NCBI RefSeq assembly: GCF_028009165.1
Contig: NC_079245.1
Span: 2,542,001-2,606,000 of the forward strand
DNA from: Akanthomyces muscarius
Taxonomy: Eukaryota; Ascomycota; Sordariomycetes; Hypocreales; Cordycipitaceae
Direction of reading: 5' to 3'
DNA length: 64,000 nt
The notes below the pieces were generated by a model. The model saw nothing but the letters and a program-made list of their open reading frames with translations. It had not been told where the DNA came from and did no database searches. Both the position numbers and the translations under genes were made by a program. Shown in pieces: positions 32,024 through 42,366 of the stretch (positions within the stretch are counted from its first letter, which is position 1; each line of letters opens with the position of its first letter).

Positions 32024-34009
32024 TTAGGTTACGATCGTTTGCGTCATATCCTCCGTAGGCCCTGACGAAGCTGAAACCTCACACGCCTGTGCAAAGTAGA
32101 CTCTGGCAGGGAAGTCGTAGTCATTCGCAATGTTGTAGTAGTTGCCGCGGGGGACGAAAAACATGCCACCCGCCGAGATGCGAAACTGCACTTCGTTGAT
32201 GCTGACGGTGACTTTGCCGTAATGAACAAAAAACACGAGATGCATCTTGCGCGAATTTTTCGGCCGCTTCTCCGAGCCCGGAGGCAAATCGACGAGTCCG
32301 GCCCCCATGAACGGCATCGTCAGCGGCTTGGCGTAGCGAGCGTCCGAGTCTCTAATCTCGACCATCTGAATCGCGTCGGCGGTAATCGCAATGCGCTCAT
32401 CTGTAACTTGCACGGTGTCGTCGGGCCCCGGCGGGTTGGCCTCGTGCTCCGGCTCCCAGAGCACAATTTCGCCCTCTAAGCTGCCCGGATCAACCTCCCA
32501 ATCTTCGAGTTCTTCCTCCTCATCGGCAATTGCGGCAGCTGGACGGCGTCGGTGTTTAGTGGCGGCCTGCGGCGAGAGTCGCTGATTATAATCATAGGCA
32601 GTATCGTTGTTTTGAAGATCAGCCCACCAGTCAGCATCGTTGCCCCTGCGGCGGTCCTCGACAGCGGCGGCGGTGTCGCGACGCATTGAAACTAGTCCTC
32701 GTGACTTTGGCATCGGTGGTCCTCTTTGCAATGCCATCAAGGAGTCACCCTCTTCACCATCAGATTCCACTTCACTCTTTCGCGGCCGTCCACGCCCACG
32801 TTTTGCGACTCCATTCTTTGGTGGTCGCCCGGGTCTTCGCTTAGCCGGTTGCTCACTTCGCCGCGAAAGTACAGATTCTGTTTGCCTCTGTCGCTTTGCA
32901 CGATCTCTGCGATCCTCCTCCTCGTCCCGCGGACGGCGCCGAGCTGAACCTGCCGTCGAAACAGCTCCTGTTGAACGATTGTGCGTCTTCGGCCGCGGCG
33001 AGGGTATTGGAGCAGAGGGTTCACGCGCTGGAGTAGGTGGTGAGAACGAGGGCTGTGCCAGCTGCACTTCCGGCTCCGGTTCCGGCTCCGGCTCCGGTTC
33101 GGGATCCTGGACGTAAAGGCTGGACTCGTTGGGGAATTGTGGCGGTAATGAATGGCGCGGTGACGGTTCTCGCGGCGGCGCTGGCTTTCTAGGCAGGGGC
33201 CGCGACGGTGATTTGCTCGGAACAGCTTTCTGCTTTCCCTTGGCCTTTTCGGACATGGGTGGAAGGGGCTGATGAGGCCGTGTGCTCGGCCTATACTCAT
33301 TCGCACCTCGGTAATCCTCGTGGACTAGATTCGCGTTGCCCATTTCAGTAGACTCGTTCACCATTTCGCTTATATAATCGTCGCTTGGAATCTCTCTAAT
33401 AGTGCTGGAGAACCTCGGTCTGCTACTTTTCCTCGAGGGACTAGATAAATCGATGTGTCTGGCGGCCGGATCAGGCGACGGGCGCAAGGGTGATATATTC
33501 GGGTGTCGCTTCGCCGGCGAGCGGAGCGACTTTGCAGTTGTTTTGCCTGGAGATCGACTCTTCGGAAGAGGCAATTCGAAGTTTCTGCTCTGTCGAAGAA
33601 CCGTTCCCGGACCAGGACCACCACCTGAGAGAGCGCTAATTAGTATTCTGGGCTCCAATGGAACGCACAGCTACACTTACTGGAAGCAATGTCCATGGGA
33701 ACGCTGGCGTCGTCATTTCCATCTGGTGGCGGCGTTGCCTCTGGAATTGGGTTTTCTGTCGGCACCGCTAGTTTTTGCGTGGCATTGCCTCCGGGAGAAG
33801 AGAAAAGACCCTCTGTAGGCATCATGCCTTGTGAATCGCGTTTGCCATCATCCTTCAACTTCGCACCCGTCTTTCTACCCAGCATTAGCAAACCGTCACG
33901 CCCAACACCGGTATAGCGGTCGCTGTTTAATGACCTACCGTCCTTGTACACCAAGCTGATAAAGCCCTTGCGGCGAAGACTCGCCGGGTCGCCTCGTTGG
34001 ACGGGCCAT
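32024..34009 (-). CDS. MIF2: CENP-C/Mif2 centromere protein
   Basis: An inner-kinetochore protein that binds centromeric CENP-A nucleosomes and recruits the outer kinetochore. Three exons (33939-34009, 33681-33874, 32024-33624) give 621 residues. The N-terminus has the fungal Mif2_N signature, LGVQGRKTG ... GLFSSP, assembled only after splicing intron 1. The middle is basic and Pro/Ser-rich, with an (EP)n run near 190 encoded by hexanucleotide repeats. Two AT-hook cores follow (RRPGRPPK and RGRGRPRK, near 270-290). Residues about 490-621 form the conserved cupin dimerisation domain (KMHLVFFVHYGKVTVSI, GGMFFVPRGNYYNIAN). I could not find a clear canonical CENP-C motif; the best candidate is a degenerate Arg-rich stretch ending in ADWW. 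The gene is divergent from the RNase H2 gene. Confidence 0.93.
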
Positions 34010-34420
34010 AGCTGAAAGTGCGGGTTGATAAAAGGTCCGCCGCTTGGGCCGGGAGCGCGCGGGAGTAAGCTCTCAAATGATTAAGCAAAAGTTGTCCGCA
34101 TCTACTCGAATCGCATAATCGTCAAAGCAAGGTAGCTAATCGTTTCCGCAGTGCTGTAACAGAGTGTCCAGCAACGCGCCAGAGTCTTGTTGTGTTGACG
34201 TTCTGTGGAGCCTTGCAGGTTCGGGATGGTGGGGCTGGCCCGACTTGCTTCAGCGGGTCTGGAGCTTAACGCGTGCTGCCGACTCCAACGCGTCTCCCAG
34301 GCTGGTACTCGCACGCTATCCGGGACATTTTACAGCGAGCATCGTCAATCTATCTTTGCCGCGTTGCAAACTCCTTTCTATTCCAAGCTCAATACTCGCA
34401 ATTCATACAGGAACTCCAAC
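34010..34420. promoter_or_regulatory. Divergent promoter of CENP-C and RNase H2A
   Basis: 411 bp separate the two chosen start codons. The right half (34205-34420) is open in frame with RNase H2A, so part of it may be coding (see the RNase H2A entry). Confidence 0.5.
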
Positions 34421-35440
34421 ATGGCCGAGTCTCAAGAAGACACTCCCGTGGACATCAAAGCTGGCGCCTTCGTCCCGCCGTCTATTCACAGCGAGCCACT
34501 GCTCGTCGGCCAGTCCTACTCGCACTTTTCGCCCGTACCGCCGTCTCTCCTCCCGCAAGATCCCTCGAATCCCGCCTCCGCGACGCCATGCTGCCTCGGC
34601 GTCGACGAGGCCGGTCGCGGGCCCGTCCTCGGCCCCATGGTCTACGGCGTCTTCTACCTGCCCATCTCGCAGTCCGACCCCCTGCTCCGCGAGGCGCACC
34701 ACTTTGACGACTCCAAGGTGCTCACGGCCACGGTGCGCTCCTCGCTCATGGAGACGCTCTGCTCGACCGGGTCCGATCTCCACGACGCCTGCGGCTGGGC
34801 GACGACGGCGCTCTCGGCGCGCGACATTGGCGCCAACATGCTCAAGCCCGTCGGCGTCTACAACCTCAACGCGCAGGCCATGGACGCCACCATCGACCTG
34901 ATCAAGGGCGTCTACGCGCGCGGCGTCAACATCCAGGAGATTTACGTCGACACCATCGGCCCGCCCGCCACGTACCAGACCAAGCTGCAGCGCATCTTCC
35001 CCACCGCAAAGGTCACGGTCGCGAAAAAGGCCGACAGCCTGTACGCCTGCGTCAGCGCGGCCTCGGTCTGCGCAAAAGTCACCCGCGACCTGGCCCTCGA
35101 GGCGCTGTACGAGGACCGCAAAGATCCCGCGGACCACGAGGGCGACGACGACGACGGCACAGCCATGGTCTGGGGCTCTGGCTATCCCTCTGACGGACGC
35201 TGCACGGGCTGGATGCGCAGCAACCTGCATCCCGTGTTTGGCTGGGGCCCCGAGTGCCGCTTCAGCTGGGGCACGGCCAAGGACATGCTCGAGGCAAAGG
35301 GCGCCGGCGTCAAGGTTGAGTGGCCGGCGGATGACGACGGCGAGACGAGTCGCGTGACCGACTTTTTCGTCTCTGGTGACCAGGACACGAATGAGCTTGG
35401 GTACTGGTTTGGTACGCCAGCTGGTCTAGAGGCGTTTTGA
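34421..35440 (+). CDS. Ribonuclease H2 catalytic subunit A
   Basis: The enzyme cleaves RNA in RNA-DNA hybrids and removes single ribonucleotides from DNA. The 339-residue product carries the type 2 RNase H motif VDEAGRGPVLG (catalytic Asp62 and Glu63), FDDSKVL, YVDTIGPP and KADSLYACVSAASVCAKVTRD, which supply the remaining metal-binding Asp residues. A typical eukaryotic Trp-rich C-terminal part (GSGYPSDG, HPVFGWGPECRFSW) follows. Length fits fungal subunit A. The open frame extends 72 codons upstream to an ATG at 34205, with Arg/Ser/Leu-rich and acid-poor translation. I chose 34421 by homology, but a longer product is possible. The gene is intronless. Confidence 0.93.
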   Translation: MAESQEDTPVDIKAGAFVPPSIHSEPLLVGQSYSHFSPVPPSLLPQDPSNPASATPCCLGVDEAGRGPVLGPMVYGVFYLPISQSDPLLREAHHFDDSKVLTATVRSSLMETLCSTGSDLHDACGWATTALSARDIGANMLKPVGVYNLNAQAMDATIDLIKGVYARGVNIQEIYVDTIGPPATYQTKLQRIFPTAKVTVAKKADSLYACVSAASVCAKVTRDLALEALYEDRKDPADHEGDDDDGTAMVWGSGYPSDGRCTGWMRSNLHPVFGWGPECRFSWGTAKDMLEAKGAGVKVEWPADDDGETSRVTDFFVSGDQDTNELGYWFGTPAGLEAF

Positions 35441-35683
35441 GATCACCACCGGATAAACAATGGTGACGATGACTTGTAAATCGGGGCATATCTATACATG
35501 GAGTGGAGTTTCGGCAGGCGCAAGGGTTTATTTAGCATTTAAAATCATTGCACGGTATTATTTATTGACTAATATTGAAACAGTTCGTAAGGCATCTATG
35601 TATGTTCCTTGCTCCAAGTCAAGACACCCGTTGCATGATTTCTAAATTTTTCAACATGTGTTTTTTTCTTAATCCGTTTATCC

Positions 35684-38502
35684 TCAAATGTCATCATCAT
35701 CATCGTCTTTCTTCGCAGGAGCAGCCGTCTTCTTACCGCGGCTGTCGAGCGTATCCATGCCGATGCTGTCGTCTCTGCTTTGGTCCGCGGGGACGGCAAG
35801 AGCCTGGCGCGCCATGTCCGAGTTGGCAATGAACTCGCGCAGGGAGTGCTTGGCAATATCCATGCCCTGGTTGACGGCAGCATTGCTCATCTGCATCATG
35901 GGACCCAAGAGGTTAAGTGTGTAGGCGACATATGTGCCTCCAGCAATGAGTAACAAAAGGATGAACAGGAAAGGGTTGCGCAGAACTAGATAAATTGTCA
36001 GTATTTTCCCGCGAGATTTGGGCAGGGGCCAGCTTACCCATCCAGATTTCGTTCCAACCAAGTGCCAAAAGAATACCGTAAAAGTACAGAGGAACTTGCG
36101 CAACGCCACCAATGGCGCCACGCTTGGCCTCGACGTAGACGCCATCGGCCGTCTTCTTGAATCGTACAACGAGGTCTTGGCGCTTGCTCTCGCTCAACAC
36201 CGTCATTTCCTCTTCCAGGCTCTTGCCTTCCTCCTCATCAACGCCACCAATAGGGGCCAGATCCTCCTCATCACCGGCCTCAACGCCGGCCGGTTGGTGG
36301 CCGATGAAGCTCACGAGATCGGGGGGTGCATAGGTTGACGATAGACGGAAGCGAGAGAGCAAAGGAATCAAGGTCAGTGTCGATTCTCTGGCCTTTGTAT
36401 ACACGCCCTCAATGTCATCGGTGGGGCGCCAAATGCGAGGAACACCGGCCTCGTCGTAGCGGAACTTGTCTTCAAAGTTCTCTCTAAGCTTCAGGAGAAT
36501 GTTGCCCTCCATGACCTCTTCTTCAATTTTTTCTCGAAGACCAACCCAGCTCTTACGACGCAGACGCCACAGCCCGACAACGACCTCTTCCTCGCTAGCA
36601 TCGAAGCTCTTTGCGCGGTCAACGAAACGGCTTTCAGCCTCGTTGACAATGTCGGTGAAGACGTTCCAGATGCGGTCCCATAGATCCTTTTCAGTATCTG
36701 GCTTCTCGCCTTCCTCTGGAGCGCCCGATCCACCTCTGCCAGATCCGAGCTTGTTGAATTCAACACCGATGGCATCGCCAAGGCGGGACTTGACCCAGCG
36801 TTCTACGCGCGTAGCGAGGCGTCGCATCTCCTCCTTGCGCAGTCTGCCGCTGACCTCATCGAGATCAGCTTCGTACAGCTGGTACTGGGGTTTGAAGTTG
36901 GTCCAAGGGACACCCTGAATAGCAAGGCTCTGGGCTTCAGTCTTGAAAACTTTGAGGGCCTTTTCCTTTTCGCTTGAGACGATTTCGGCAAACTCATAGC
37001 CGCCGCCAGCCTTCTGGCCAGCTTTGACCTGGCTGCTAACAGCGTCGGTAAAAGCAGCGACACCACCCTTGTGAGAGGCAGCCAGCTGACCTTGATACAG
37101 AGTCTTGAGCCGACCATCAATCTTGCTCTCGAGTTCGATGCGCTTCTCGCCGTACACCTTCTTGTGATAGCGGCTAGCCTGAGTTTGGAAAGCATTGACA
37201 CACTTTTGACGAGCCTCGCTGCCGGTGACACCAAGATTGGCGAGCACCAGAATCTTACCCAGGTTGGATGCCTCCACTTGCTTCTCCTCTAGGGGAGCAA
37301 GGATGACGTCAAACGCCGCAATTACCTCTTTGGCGATTTCATCGCATCGGAACTGGGCCAGGAGCTCCTGCTGAGTGGGGAGATCGAGATCCTTGTTGTG
37401 GACAATTTGGTCCCAGATACCCTCGGCGTAAACAGAAAAGCCGTCTGCGGGGATTCGGCGGTGGTAATCGGGTAAAAAGATACCACCCTGCAGCTCTTCC
37501 TCGCCGTGGGTGCCGTTTTCCTTGGAGCCGGATCGGTTCGCAGGAGAGAATCTCGCACCGAGTTTTCTGACCTCTTCGACGAACTTTTCGGCCTGCAGAA
37601 TCTTGTGGGGAAGAGCAGCGAAGCCAAAATCAAAGTAGTCTTCAATCTTGGCGCCCTCGAGACCGGACGGCTTGGAGATCGAGGTCCAAATCTTAGTCAA
37701 ATCTTGGATCAAAGTCGTCTGGAGGTTCGCAAGGGGCGTGTTTCCAAGGTGGTCTCGAATAACGAAAAAGAGGAGCGATCGTGGGGTGGACCTAAAATTG
37801 ATTAGCTGGTGCTACAACGCCCGGCTAGGCAATCGTGGGGAGCATACTGCTTGTCCTTGAGGAATAGTTGTAAGTTGACTTCGAAGACGGTCTTCAGGAG
37901 ACCCATATTGGCGCCCTGGTACAGACCGACCTGGTGCTCCCAAATGTTGACAATGAGGACTTCGCTGGTGGCGAGCGCAAAGAGGGCGCTCTTTCGCTCA
38001 AAGTCCTGATCCTCGCCACGTTCGCGACCGTCGGTACCTTCGACGTCCATGACGAGGATGTTGTCGGCCATCTTCTTGCCGGCACTCTCGATTCGCTTGT
38101 TCTTGGACATCCAGATGCCCTTGGTCGTCTGGCGACGCTCCGTCTCCGACATGACGGAGAACTCGGTGCCGAAGAGATTGTTGAGAAGCGTCGACTTGCC
38201 GGTGGACTGGGAGCCGAAGACGGAGATGAGGTGGTAGTTGAAGCCGGCCTCGGCGACGTCCGTCACGCGGAGGTAGTCGGTGATGTTGGTACTGTTGCAC
38301 GGAGATGCTGGTCAGCCTGGGTTATCTTAGGCGCGGAGGCGGCGCATCGAGCGGCAGGGTGCCGATGATGCGCACCGCCCCGGGAGCAGGGGGTGCAAGG
38401 TAGCACAAACTTGAATTCCTTGTCCTCGTCAATAACCTGGACGCCATGCTCGTAGTTGCCATCGGTGGGCTTTTCGCCGACGGCCGCAAAGTGGTTGTTC
38501 AT
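35684..38502 (-). CDS. SEY1: Sey1, ER membrane-fusion dynamin-like GTPase
   Basis: Sey1 (atlastin/RHD3 family) fuses ER tubules by GTP hydrolysis. Four exons (38411-38502, 37848-38291, 36038-37791, 35684-35985; introns 119, 56 and 52 nt) give 863 residues, the normal size. The P-loop is GSQSTGKST, the G3 motif DVEGTDG, and the RD motif that replaces G4 is FVIRDH. A long helical stalk follows. Two hydrophobic segments near the C-terminus ([19 protein letters not shown] and [19 protein letters not shown]) form the membrane hairpin, split by the last intron. The cytosolic tail ends in Lys/Asp-rich sequence with a final run of Asp. Every junction restores the conserved frame. It is convergent with RNase H2A. 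Confidence 0.96.
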
Positions 38503-39017
38503 GATGTCGTCGGCAGTGGCGTGGTTGCCGGGGAGGCGAGCTCGGTAATGGGGGTTTTCGAAGTCGCAGTCAGGGAAGACGGGGAGCGATGAGAGTTGGC
38601 ATGCCCCTTGGAAGAGCGTAAGGGCGTAAATTATATTCGGAGATTGATGAAAGGATTGCGGGAGTGCAATGGGGGACGCAGGAAGCTCGCCGCAAGAGTG
38701 TTGGGGGAGCCGAGGGTAGCAAGTTCAGTGATCAGAGGTTGTGACCACATAGACGCTTGTGATGCGAGCTTGAGCAGCCACATGCGCCTGTCGCACTCCG
38801 ACGCCACAAGGTGGTTGGGCGCCACCCTTATGATTACGAACCCTAGCCACTAGCCTCGCCTCCTTGCGCATATGAACCAATAGGTAAACCAGATGATGCC
38901 CAAAGGTTCACCAGCATCGATTTCATCATTTCGTTATTTGCTGCGAGTATTTTTATTGCTTTATGTTGAGTTTGCAGCATTTGCGTGGCTTCGAAACTTA
39001 GGCTGCGCGACGCCACG
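38503..39017. other. Promoter side of SEY1
   Basis: 515 bp upstream of the SEY1 start codon (minus strand), also covering the 3' end of the transcription-factor-domain gene. No specific site is recognised. Confidence 0.45.
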
Positions 39018-40709
39018 TCACGTATGGCCGACTCTCTCCCACAATGTCTGTACTGGCACCAGGAATGCCGACTCGGACCAAATAAATTGTTCCAAAACAT
39101 ATTCAACACCCTGCCAGCTTCTGGGAGAAATAACAAAAATCCTTTCCGTCATTTCGGCCAAGAGCTTGACATATCCGTCGCCGACTCCCCCCTCGGGTGC
39201 AAATGCGCCACCAATACATGCCAGCCATAACATCAAATCCAAGTCCTCTTCCCAGATCTCTTCATCTCGAGTCCGATTGAGCTCCCGGAATAGCTGTTCC
39301 GAAATGTGGCTCTGCAGGTCACAAATCAGCGCCGCCACTGCCACTACCACTGCCAAAGTTCACTTACAGGGATGAATAACCCGCACCACACTGTGCAACA
39401 CAACATGACAGAGCATATGTACGCCGCGAAACGACAGCTTCGCGCCACTACACCCTCTGCTCTCAAGAGTCCTAATCTGCTCTGGATCGACGCCGTGTGG
39501 TTGTTGATGTACGCCATCATCAGCGGATCCCCTCTCTTTGCGCCGGGAATGTTGCGGATGCACTGCAAGGCGTGCAAGTCTTCCAGAATTTCGATGAATT
39601 CATCGCCAAGAACGCCTCGTCGTTTAGCGAATCCAGGCGGTGCGCGATAAAAGCTTGGAGAAAATGTATCGCGGGTCCATTGTAGCTCAGCAAAAGTTGT
39701 GTGCGAAAAGAGCCGCGGCGACCCTGCCAAAATGGAAGCATTCAAATCTTGCCTAAAATCGTCTCAGCCATAGAAGACACAGAAATGGATGCAAAAGGAT
39801 AGTACCAGAATATCGCCCGCTTTATACCCGCGGTGAGGTATATGCCTCGCTCTTTGCAAATAGTGAGCAGCTGCTGCACAGCACCCATGTGCAATTGAAC
39901 CTGACCTCTTCTCCCCATGCGGGCCTACAATCATTAATTTGACAACTTAATTCGATGTCTCGATTAAACTCACCTCGATCCCTGCAAGTAGAAGAATTGC
40001 TCCAATCGTGGTTTCAGAAGTGGCTTCTTCCACGCGATCCATTCGCTTGCGAATACCAACAATCGCGTGCTGCTGGTACCCAAGCCGTTCCTTGTCCATC
40101 TTGCTGCCAGTCACTGCGGAGACCAAGGCTAGCATCACAGCATTGACAAGCGTTGGGTCGACCAGCCCCTCACGGAATACTGCTTGAAAACTCTGAAAAG
40201 CAAGCGGTTTCGAAACGCTAAACACGGGCTCAGGGGCTTGTCTTCCTCTATCTACAACAAAAAGTATTAATGCTAAACATGCATTATCGTTTACATGTTC
40301 AAGACTTACAGTCATCTAGCAACACCCGCAACCTTGATGAATCAACGGCCAAGGACTCGAATGGGTCAAATGCGTCAGCTGAAGGAGACCATATGGGCGC
40401 AGCAGCTAGAGAAATTTCATTTATCGAATGCGGAAGCCTACTGTCCGTAGATACGCAGCGCATTGTGTGGAAATTCTGTTGCGAGTCCTGCTGGCTCTTT
40501 CGCTTCCTCATTAATCCTTGCTTGACTGCATGCGAGCGGGCCTGTCGCCGGCATTTCGAATCTCGCCGTTGATCCGGCGCCGGAACTGACACGAATTGAA
40601 ACCTCTCCTCGTCTTTTCACACGTGGTTATTAGCTCAAATGAGTTCATTCGAAGGGGGGATTGGCCACATACTAGCCGAGTTATCTTGGCCCTCATTGCG
40701 AGTGACCAT
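39018..40709 (-). CDS. Fungal transcription-factor-domain protein without a zinc cluster
   Basis: Six exons on the minus strand give 471 residues: 40673-40709, 40310-40612, 39974-40251, 39806-39924, 39368-39752, 39018-39311. The five introns are 49-60 nt and keep frame. The protein starts MVTRNEGQDNSANEERFQFVSVPAPD, followed by a basic RRQARSHAVKQGLMRKRK segment. The middle domain (DPTLVNAVMLALVSAVTGS, GYQQHAIVGIRKRM, TIGAILLLAGIE, HMGAVQQLLTICKERG, TTFAELQW) is the fungal-specific transcription factor domain of the DUF3468/Fungal_trans_2 kind. No Zn2Cys6 cysteine cluster precedes it, which is common in this subgroup; DNA binding is therefore not shown. It is divergent from an old yellow enzyme and near an exporter gene, so local regulation of those is a reasonable guess. 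Confidence 0.82.
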
Positions 40710-41152
40710 AGTGATATAGAATGGTGGATTTTCTCTCAGTTAAGCAGTCATCTACCGGCCTTGGTTTCTTGAATCAGATAGAAGCACAAAGCAAGCCACA
40801 TTTTACACCATGCAGGTACATCACTTTGAACGGCTTGTAGCTTTGACGTGCTTAGAAATCAACATCGAGAGCCGCGCGATCGCCCCGCATAAACGGCTTG
40901 CAACCTACTTCCTGTTCGGGAATCATCTCGTTGCCTAAAACGGAAGTATGTTGATCTAAGGCAATTTCATTCTATCGAGAATGACCCTGGCTCTATGATT
41001 TTGGCCTTGGTATTACTCGCGATGTGATTTGGTAATCGTCTCCGGGCGAGAGAGAGAATGCAGTATAAAGACCCAGCTTTGCCTCTGCAATAAGTTGCAA
41101 GTCTCAGCAAAGAAGTCCCAAGTATTAAAGACTAAGCCTTATCTTCGACAAT
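40710..41152. promoter_or_regulatory. Divergent promoter of the transcription-factor-domain gene and old yellow enzyme
   Basis: 443 bp between divergent start codons. No convincing operator-like palindrome was found by eye. Confidence 0.4.
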
Positions 41153-42253
41153 ATGAACGAATCACGCCTCCTGAAGCCCATCAAAATTGGCACCATGCAG
41201 CTCACACAGCGTATAGGCATGGCCCCTCTCACTCGCTTTCGCGCCGGCGACGACCGTGTACCCGAGCCCATCATGGCCGAGTACTACGCCCAGCGGTCCG
41301 CCGTCCCGGGCACCCTCATCATCAGCGAGGGAACACTCATAGCGCCCTCCGCCTGCGGCGGCTTCGACAACGCGCCCGGTATCTGGAGTCCAGAGCAGAT
41401 CGCCGGCTGGAGGGCCATTACCGATCGCGTACACGCCAAAGGCTGCTTCATCTACTGCCAGCTCTTTGCCATGGGTCGCGTGGCCACTGTCGACGGCGCC
41501 AGAAAGGACAAAGTCGACATTGTGGGACCGAGCCCGATTGCCATGGACGACGAGGCGCCTGTTCCACGCGCCATGGCGCTGCACGAAATTCGGCAGACTA
41601 TTGGGGATTTTGTATCCGCTGCTAAAAATGCCATCGCGGCTGGCTTTGATGGCGTCGAGTGCCACGGTGCAAACGGCTACTTGGCGGATCAGTTTATTCA
41701 AGATGTGAGTAACCAGCGCGACGACAAATACGGCGGCAGCGTTGAGAACAGATCCCGCTTCATTCTTGAAATTGTCGACGCTGTTGCCAAAGCCATCGGC
41801 CCCGAGCGAGTCGGCCTACGCCTCAGCCCGTGGAGTACGTTTCAAGGCATGAAGATGAGAGATCCTGTCCCACAGTTTGCGGATGTTATAACAAAGGCAA
41901 ACAAATTGAATCTGGCATTCCTGCACTTGGTTGAGTCTCGCATGGCTGGCGCTGCTGACTCCTCCGGCACAGAGCCGTTGGACTTTGCTTATGAGTTTTG
42001 GGATGGACCGCTTCTTGTTGCAGGTGGATACAAGCTACCTGATGCAGTCAGGCTTGTCGACGAGCAACATGCGAAAAAGGACGTCGTTGTTATGTTTGGA
42101 AGATACTTCATTGCCAATCCTGATCTTGTCTATCGCATCAAGCGAGGTCTTCAGCTCACTGAATACAGGCGTGACACATTCTACACCAACGAGTCTGCTG
42201 GCTACACTGACTATCCTTTCAGTGCTGAGTACTTGTCTAGTCCAGCGGCTTAG
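41153..42253 (+). CDS. Old yellow enzyme family FMN oxidoreductase
   Basis: An NADPH-dependent FMN enzyme that reduces activated alkenes such as alpha,beta-unsaturated carbonyls. The 366-residue single-exon product keeps the active-site pair His171 and Asn174 and Tyr176 (HGANGY), with the same spacing as in yeast OYE1. The FMN contacts APLTRFRA and CQLFAMGR (Gln103) and the phosphate-binding GRYFIANPDLV are also present. The protein is cytosolic, without signal sequence. It may act in detoxification or in a biosynthetic step, as OYE-like enzymes do in fungal alkaloid clusters. Its neighbours are a transcription-factor-domain gene (divergent) and a DHA2 exporter (convergent, 113 bp away). No core synthase is nearby. 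Confidence 0.93.
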   Translation: MNESRLLKPIKIGTMQLTQRIGMAPLTRFRAGDDRVPEPIMAEYYAQRSAVPGTLIISEGTLIAPSACGGFDNAPGIWSPEQIAGWRAITDRVHAKGCFIYCQLFAMGRVATVDGARKDKVDIVGPSPIAMDDEAPVPRAMALHEIRQTIGDFVSAAKNAIAAGFDGVECHGANGYLADQFIQDVSNQRDDKYGGSVENRSRFILEIVDAVAKAIGPERVGLRLSPWSTFQGMKMRDPVPQFADVITKANKLNLAFLHLVESRMAGAADSSGTEPLDFAYEFWDGPLLVAGGYKLPDAVRLVDEQHAKKDVVVMFGRYFIANPDLVYRIKRGLQLTEYRRDTFYTNESAGYTDYPFSAEYLSSPAA

Positions 42254-42366
42254 CGAGATAGCGACAGTCGTCAATTTGAATGGGACAAAGATGCCTATGT
42301 ATGTGGTACCTACAACAGTGTGAAAATATAGAGTACGCTGAGCTATGATAATTACAATGATCCCGT

